DNA from: Scatophagus argus
Taxonomy: Eukaryota > Chordata > Actinopteri > Scatophagidae
NCBI RefSeq assembly: GCF_020382885.2
Contig: NC_058506.1
Location: forward strand, 13,928,318-13,992,317
Reading direction: 5' to 3'
Length of the DNA: 64,000 nt
Shown here: in pieces, positions 58,501 to 64,000 of the stretch
Layout: every line of letters starts with the position of its first letter
Numbering within the stretch: position 1 is the stretch's first letter
The notes under the pieces: model-generated
Told to the model about the DNA's origin: nothing
Databases searched by the model: none
What the model saw: the letters and a program-made list of their open reading frames with translations, nothing else
Made by a program: the position numbers and the translations under genes

Positions 58501-61500
58501 TAAACTTTCATCCATCATCAACTCAAGGAATAATTCACTGCTGTGTCAACTCCAGTGATGGAAGTTTATTCTGATCTGCTGAATACATGTAGGGGAGGAA
58601 GTGACTCTCCTAATGCAGAGGTACAGGTCAGATTTACTGTAGCACAGATACAAGAGACCAGGGGGAGCCACATTAGCATCCTTGGGTGTTCACTGTGCAT
58701 GTAATTAGAATCATAAAATACTCAAATTATATGACCTGGGACTTGGTGAAAATAATTACTACCAGGATTAATAGGAAGCTGATTTAAAATTAGGTTTGAC
58801 TTATTCAACTATTGTACGTCATCGAGCCTCAACTATTAAAGCCATGTAAATTGAAAGGTAAACTGATTTGGAGAAAACCCTCACAGAATAATTATGTGTT
58901 AATTGTGTTTAATATGTTCAGAGAATTTTTAAAGAAGTATTTCTGTCGTAACCTTGAAAAGTTAACACCAATACTGCATGAACCTTCTTCAAGCATACCT
59001 TCTGGTTAATGACGACAAAACCCTTCTCTCCGCTGGGACAGACTTTGTTCTTCAAGGCGATGATCTTCTGCACACGTTCCTCAATGAACTTCCTTTCTGC
59101 AGCCACAAGCTTCTCCCTCTCCTCGGCACTCTTGTAGAAGAAGCCAGAGTTGACCTCCGTCTTTTCGTACTCCAAAGAGACATTGCAGGTCAGTATGTAG
59201 GCCTCCTCCACCCTCTTCTTCATGTCTGGGTGTCTGGCACCGTGGTCCAACACCAAACCTCTGATCAGTCTGACAAAGAAAGGAAAAAAAGGTGCAACCC
59301 TCAGATGTGTGGAGCCCCTATACACCCCTGCTGCACTATAACCAACTATCAGCAAAGGGGAGCATTTTTTACTAAGACTCACTGTGTGTCGCAGTCAGTC
59401 TTATGCTTCATCTCCATGATCTCCACCATGTACAGGTCGATGGGCTCATTGGGTTTAGCGATGGCCAGGACAGCATCTACTACAGCCTGCAGACAAACAC
59501 ATCATATCAACCACTGAAATGACAGGAAAAAAAGAACTTGGTGTTTCATCCAGGTGGGAGCAGGTTTTGCAGGACACAGCAGCACATGCTTTGGTGTTTT
59601 TAGAGGGTCCCCAGCCAAAGGACTTTTAAGAGTAGAAAAATTACACTTCTGCACTTTCTAACTATCTGCAAACAGCAACTGTTGGCTAATATCAATACCT
59701 TGATGTATAGTGCTAAAAGCCGTTAGTTCCTCAATAGAAATACAATATGTTGTACAGTGTTGAAAAGTATTAAAAATAGTAGTAACATCTTCACAAACAC
59801 AAAGAACTTGTTGTCTGGGGTTATCCAACTGATTAAAGTAAGATATCACTTAAGGCTATGGTAGCTCATGAGGGACATTTGTCATTATGTGACATTTTAC
59901 AGACAAAAGGGATAAACTTGTCTACTCAGGCAAACAATAACCAAGAAAAGGACGACTGTTTGGAGCCTTAGGTCGAATGCTGAACCTCGGGGCTCTCATA
60001 CACTGAGCTCTGTTCCCTCATGTCTCACCTCAGTGAGCAGGTCTGCCAGTTCTTTGTGGACCTTGGTCCTGAGGGAGGTGCGTGCTACGTTGATGAGGGT
60101 CTCTCTGTCCATTTCTTGAGTCAACTTCACCTCCTCCAAAGTAGCCAAGGCTTTCTCTTTCGCCGCCTCAAAGCCCTCAGCAACAATTCTTGGATGAAGA
60201 CCCTGCAGCAGGAAATGAAAGAGTTATTAAAAACAACAACAACAACAAAAAAACCTAAACATCCATTACATTAATGACTCTTGAACAACCAGAAAAGCTT
60301 GTCTCTTTTACTTCAGACACGTAGAGGTCAGCCTGCTTCAGCAGCTCTCCGATGATGAGGACGTTAGAGGTGGTTCCATCTCCTGTGATGTCATCCTGCG
60401 CCGTGGCAACCTTTGCAATGAGTGATGCTGTCGGGTGTTGAATTTGCTGTCAAAGAACAAGAAGAGAAAAGATTTTTCCTTATCGCATAATCTGCTGATT
60501 ATTATTATTTTTTTTTAATAACTGCTGTCTGGTTTGGTCCATAAAATGTCGAAAAAAAAAATCATCAAATATCTTTATATCTGAATCCAAAGGTACTGAA
60601 GTTACTTTTAGAGAACCTGAAGGTTACTACATTATGTGGAAAAGAAACAGCACTTAAGAGGCTAGACCATAATAATGTGTACATGTTATTTCTTTTTCTC
60701 TATTTTATGTGCATCAACTTATTAGCTGACTATTTGTGTGAGCCCTAAAGGACAACATGTTCTTGCTGTACAACAAAGAAAACCCCCTGAACAAAATAAA
60801 CTATGACATCATGAATCATCAAGAAATAAATGTTAGCATGTTCATTATGTGAGATAAAGATTTCATGCTGATAGCATTTCTTTTTGTCATAATTTTGCTT
60901 AAATTATACACAACCCAAGAATGTCAAGATCTCTTTCTCTTAATGAGCAAACAAGATTCAGCTGTCAGAAGTGCTTCAGACACATAACACTACTTTACAT
61001 GACAGCCACATAAATTAGGGGTGTGGTCACTTTAACAATGAAAAAAGCTGTACAACAAGGACAAGCCAGCAGAACAGAAAAAGTGCCATTTCACAGCTCA
61101 GTACTTCCTTACCATCTCATGTAACAAGACGTTGCCATCTTTGGTTAGCTTTATGTCTCCTGCACCAGACACCAGCCTGCGGACCCACACCAGATAAGGA
61201 ACGGTTAATGCTAACTGGGCAAAGCAAAGGGCGGTTCACTGCTACCGGGTTATACACTGTTGAATAGTAACAGTCAGTCGAGAAACGTTAAAGTTTCCAG
61301 TCAGTCATACTTTATCCGTAAACGACAATATACTATACCAACAGTCGGCCCCCTGACCGAGATTATACAGTTAGCGGTCTGCCTGAACTTCCTAACATAA
61401 TCCTCCTGACGCAGAACAGTAACTACCGTAAACTTGGTTACCAGTGATCCAGTCATTCATTTGTTCATTAGTCTCATCAGTTCACGATAAAGCTACGTTA

Positions 61501-62054
61501 ACACAACCTTTGTGTTTCTGTGTCCTAACGGGTATTGGCTCTAATGATCGATCCATAACGGTCTAACGATAACGAACGTTAGAGTGATATACTATAGGGG
61601 TGGAGGCTAACATGCTAACGTTAGCTCAGTGGTTGTCAAAACGGATCGTGACGATGACTGGGCAGCGCAACGTGCGCCGGAAAATCCGTTATACGTTCAG
61701 CAAAGGGAGGCCTACACTGTGAATTAGCATTTTATGAAACAGAAGGATTATATAGAAAGGGCTTTCCAGTTTTCTGATAATCGCAGAACAATGTGATGGG
61801 AGAATGACTATATTGCTACCTGCGCAAGCAGTCTGCCGATGAATTACAGCTAACGTTAGCAACTTAGCAAAGTTAGCTTAGCACGCGTGCTGCACAAAGG
61901 GCTCTGACGGCACTCACATTTTCATGGTCCCCTTCGGTCCCAGGTTAGTTCTCAGCACATCCTGAAGCCCACGGGCGGCACTGATGTTAACAGCCAGAGC
62001 AGCCTGGGCCCTGGCTACCTCTGCTTTTGGGTTCAGAGCTTTCACTGCAGCCAT
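55519..62054 (-). CDS. cct6a: CCT6A, TRiC/CCT chaperonin zeta subunit, 531 aa
   Basis: Thirteen exons (minus): 61918-62054, 61113-61176, 60312-60446, 60029-60202, 59383-59486, 58999-59269, 58396-58478, 57350-57446, 57045-57192, 56402-56535, 56130-56232, 55696-55768, 55519-55591. All are GT-AG. The total of 1596 bases gives 531 residues, the same as human CCT6A. The start [20 protein letters not shown] is nearly identical to human. Group II chaperonin motifs: LGPKG at 38-42, TKDG at 57-60, ATP-binding GDGTT at 89-93 with D90, [13 protein letters not shown] in the apical region, and VVPGAGA in the returning equatorial domain. It forms one subunit of the eight-member cytosolic ring that folds actin, tubulin and other proteins. 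The gene hosts three H/ACA snoRNA copies in introns 6, 7 and 9. The first exon lies in a GC-richer region, consistent with a housekeeping promoter. Confidence 0.97.
56638..56775 (-). ncRNA. H/ACA box snoRNA, copy 1 (cct6a intron 9)
   Basis: About 138 nt, sense to cct6a. The first hairpin closes with GCACAG against CTGTGC and has an inner CCAGGG/CCCTGG stem. The hinge has ACAGTG where the H box consensus is ANANNA. The second hairpin pairs TCTGGTC with GATCAGA and has an inner GAGAG/CTCTC stem. It ends ACA plus three bases (AAC). The two-hairpin plan, hinge and ACA spacing are those of pseudouridylation guide RNAs. Human CCT6A is known to host SNORA15, so this is probably its counterpart. Confidence 0.85.
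57634..57771 (-). ncRNA. H/ACA box snoRNA, copy 2 (cct6a intron 7)
   Basis: Same length and fold as copy 1 with only a handful of base differences. Stem GCACAGC/GCTGTGC, hinge ACAGTG, second stem TCTGGTC/GATCAGA, ending ACA plus CAC. A (CA)n tract follows just beyond the 3' end. The loops differ little from copy 1, so the two probably share guide targets. Confidence 0.85.
58564..58701 (-). ncRNA. H/ACA box snoRNA, copy 3 (cct6a intron 6), diverged
   Basis: 138 nt, same architecture but more diverged from copies 1 and 2. The hinge ACAGTA fits the H box consensus fully. The basal stem of hairpin 2 reads TCTGA/TCAGA, so pairing is kept despite base changes, and the inner stem GGAGAG is changed in step with CTCCCC. 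The terminal box is ATA plus AAC, an accepted variant of ACA. Kept structure with changed sequence argues it is a functional gene. Confidence 0.8.
61177..61917 (-). other. cct6a intron 1
   Basis: No snoRNA or other gene recognised. Contains several CTAACGTTAGC-type palindromic motifs near 61610-61625 and 61850-61860, frequent in fish introns and upstream regions. Confidence 0.4.
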
Positions 62055-64000
62055 GGCGAAGCAGCACAACCAGCGAAGTAAAAGTAAAGAGTGCCGCCGG
62101 TAGTAAGTCTGTAGTGGTCGGGCTCGAAAGGAGAGTCGGTTTCCAGAAGGCTCCAACACGTGTTCTCGTGTTGCATTCGCAGAAACAGACCAAGCTCGGA
62201 TATTCTGAATTTAGAAAGCCTCCAGCACCCCTTTTTTCATTAGCACAAAATGAATCGCGTGAGACATTGCACCCAGTGTTGGAAGTATGGAAGAGACTCG
62301 GCTCTCCCAAAATATAGATGTGTATTGAAATCTCAGTAAAAACTTATAATAAAAAAAAGTGAGACAAGAATTTCATTTCTCATTATTTTAAAGCACACAC
62401 GTTTCAGATCTACAGATACACTAAAAGTGCACACTAAATTTCTTTAATTAGCTTGTTTGTTTCTAATCAATTTCTACGGGTAGAAGAGAGTCTGCACATT
62501 ATATTTCGGGACAAATTTATAATAATCCAACGGCTATTTTTTTACATTAACCTACTCTAACGCAATAGTGACAAATGAAGCTTTCTGGGACTTTCATCTA
62601 GGGCGTGAGCATGATCACCTCCTTTGAGCGGTTCATTTACGCTTAAGGAGTTTGAGGTTTCCGACATGCACAGAAGGCAGCAGAAGTCACACCCTGGACG
62701 ACGCGCCGACTGCTACAGTTACGTCTCCTTTGATAGTGTCTAGTATGAAAATACAGCACTATGGATGTACAAAGATTTGCAATTCGTGTCTTACTATTTT
62801 TAAATCAGAAGAATGTCGCTAGAAAAGAGTTCTTCTTCCTATGTTCTGTCTTCATGTTTAGTGTGTGATATTTTATACCAATGCAATTAAGTATGCGGAG
62901 ACACACATTTTTCTTCAGTCCAGCACAAGAAACAAGCATATATTTCTGCCTTGGATGGACTGATGAGCAATACAGAACCAGCACCAATAATACATGATAA
63001 AAACGAGTCGAAGACTTTGTTTTTCCATTTTCATCAGAACTTTAATTCAATATGTACAACTAGTCTTCTTAAAGCACTGCAATTCACATTTACCACATTG
63101 AGATGTTACTCCTTTCTTTCCCACTTGATTATCAACACAAGACAGTTTGGAATACCCCACTTCATTTACAGACAGGACTGACCATCACCTCTGGCCCAGT
63201 CAATAAGTGCACTACATTTATCTACAATCTGATCATTGAAAAAAAAAACAAAAACAAAAAAACAATCTCAGTCAAAGCACACAGTCACCCAACTGGCATC
63301 AATGGCTTAATGCAGAGATAGGCCAAACCAGTCAGTGTACAGCAGTGTGTAGATACCAATTAGTTGGGTTGAAATCAAACATAATTTTTAATCATTTGAA
63401 TCATTTCGCCCACCTCAGCAAAACGAGAGGAGCTAGAAGTGTCAGGATGTTGAAGTTATCAAAGAGATGTGGTCAATTTAACAGAGCAGACACAAACGGG
63501 GAGAACGACTTCATCGAGACTTTCAGTACACCTTCACCCACACAAATCCAGCAGGAATAAAAACGACTCTGTTCTAAAACTAAAGTCTGACTTCCTGTTC
63601 TCACTTGTCTGACACACTGTGGTGTTTGCGAACGTCACTTCTTTGCGCATCTTCGTAACAGTGTCGTTAAAAATATCTTTCATCCAACCTACTGATCATG
63701 AAACAAACTACGGGTACTCATCAAAACCAGTTGACTGGATCAAAGCCGTGTAAACATAAAGTCACATTTTCTGTTGAGAGTGTGTACCTGATTAACTGAA
63801 CATAAAGCTACAGTGTCTTTGTAAAACTGAGCATCACCTGTAATATTTAAAGAAGCTTCTCCAACTCTCAATGATAATCAGCTCTGGATGTTGTGTTTTT
63901 TGTTGTGACATACACTTTTATTTTTATTATGCTAGTACAAAAGGGCTTATATGTCACGTTAAGTTTTCTTTTATAACATTTCTTTTTGTTATGAAAAGAC
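62055..64000. other. cct6a promoter side and unassigned 1.9 kb
   Basis: 62055-62160 is the probable 5' UTR and core promoter; a pyrimidine-rich CTCTTTACTTTTACTTC stretch lies just before the start codon on the minus strand, and no TATA box is seen. From about 62300 to 64000 no coding region is supported; the A/T-rich sequence could be untranslated region of a gene beyond the window. An A-run with C interruptions lies at 63239-63263. Confidence 0.45.

Noticed and set aside
59487-60028. Possible fourth snoRNA in cct6a intron 4
   Set aside because: Short stems can be drawn, but there is no H box with ACA at the right spacing and no C/D box pair.
1-64000. CRISPR arrays, bacterial operons or LTR-type elements
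   Set aside because: No regularly spaced repeats with spacers and no paired long terminal repeats were seen; the DNA is clearly vertebrate.

Overview
This window is vertebrate nuclear DNA, almost certainly from a teleost fish. It holds genes with GT-AG introns next to intronless claudin genes, has dinucleotide microsatellites, and carries repeat types common in fish: a Tc1/mariner element, small TIR elements, a tRNA-headed short repeat and LINE tails. Species cannot be read from the sequence.

Region 1 (1-30,890) is a claudin cluster of ten genes. Five minus-strand genes (partial <1-862, 2941-3573, three-exon 5472-7553, 8801-9418, 11064-11696) are followed by a plus-strand gene (12852-13484), two minus-strand genes (15396-16028, 17483-18127), a 7.6 kb gap, and two plus-strand genes (25780-26448, 30240-30890). 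Nine are single-exon in the sequence seen. All share the claudin W-GLW-C-C signature, and most end in YV or FV, a PDZ-binding end. They encode four-span tight-junction proteins that set paracellular permeability. Variation lies in the tails, in extracellular loop 2 and in one gene's introns. The last gene is claudin-3-like.

Region 2 (30,891-48,060) has a 6.3 kb gene-poor stretch, then abhd11 (plus, six exons), then a convergent six-exon coiled-coil gene of the BICD-like cargo adaptor type (minus). The claudin-3/abhd11 neighbourhood matches human 7q11.23. A BICDL2-type gene near claudins recalls human 16p13.3.

Region 3 (50,191-62,054) has sumf2 (nine exons) and cct6a (thirteen exons), both minus and head-to-tail as in human 7p11.2. 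Three related H/ACA snoRNA copies lie in cct6a introns 6, 7 and 9. Between the two genes are a Tc1-like element with an open 350-codon transposase frame (DD36E spacing), a small TIR element inserted just before its start codon, and a second, decayed Tc1 copy. A ~460 bp dispersed repeat occurs at least four times; one fragment abuts sumf2 exon 3 and appears to supply its splice donor. The last 1.9 kb shows no gene I can support.

All exon models were built by eye from splice sites, reading frame and family knowledge; untranslated regions are approximate.
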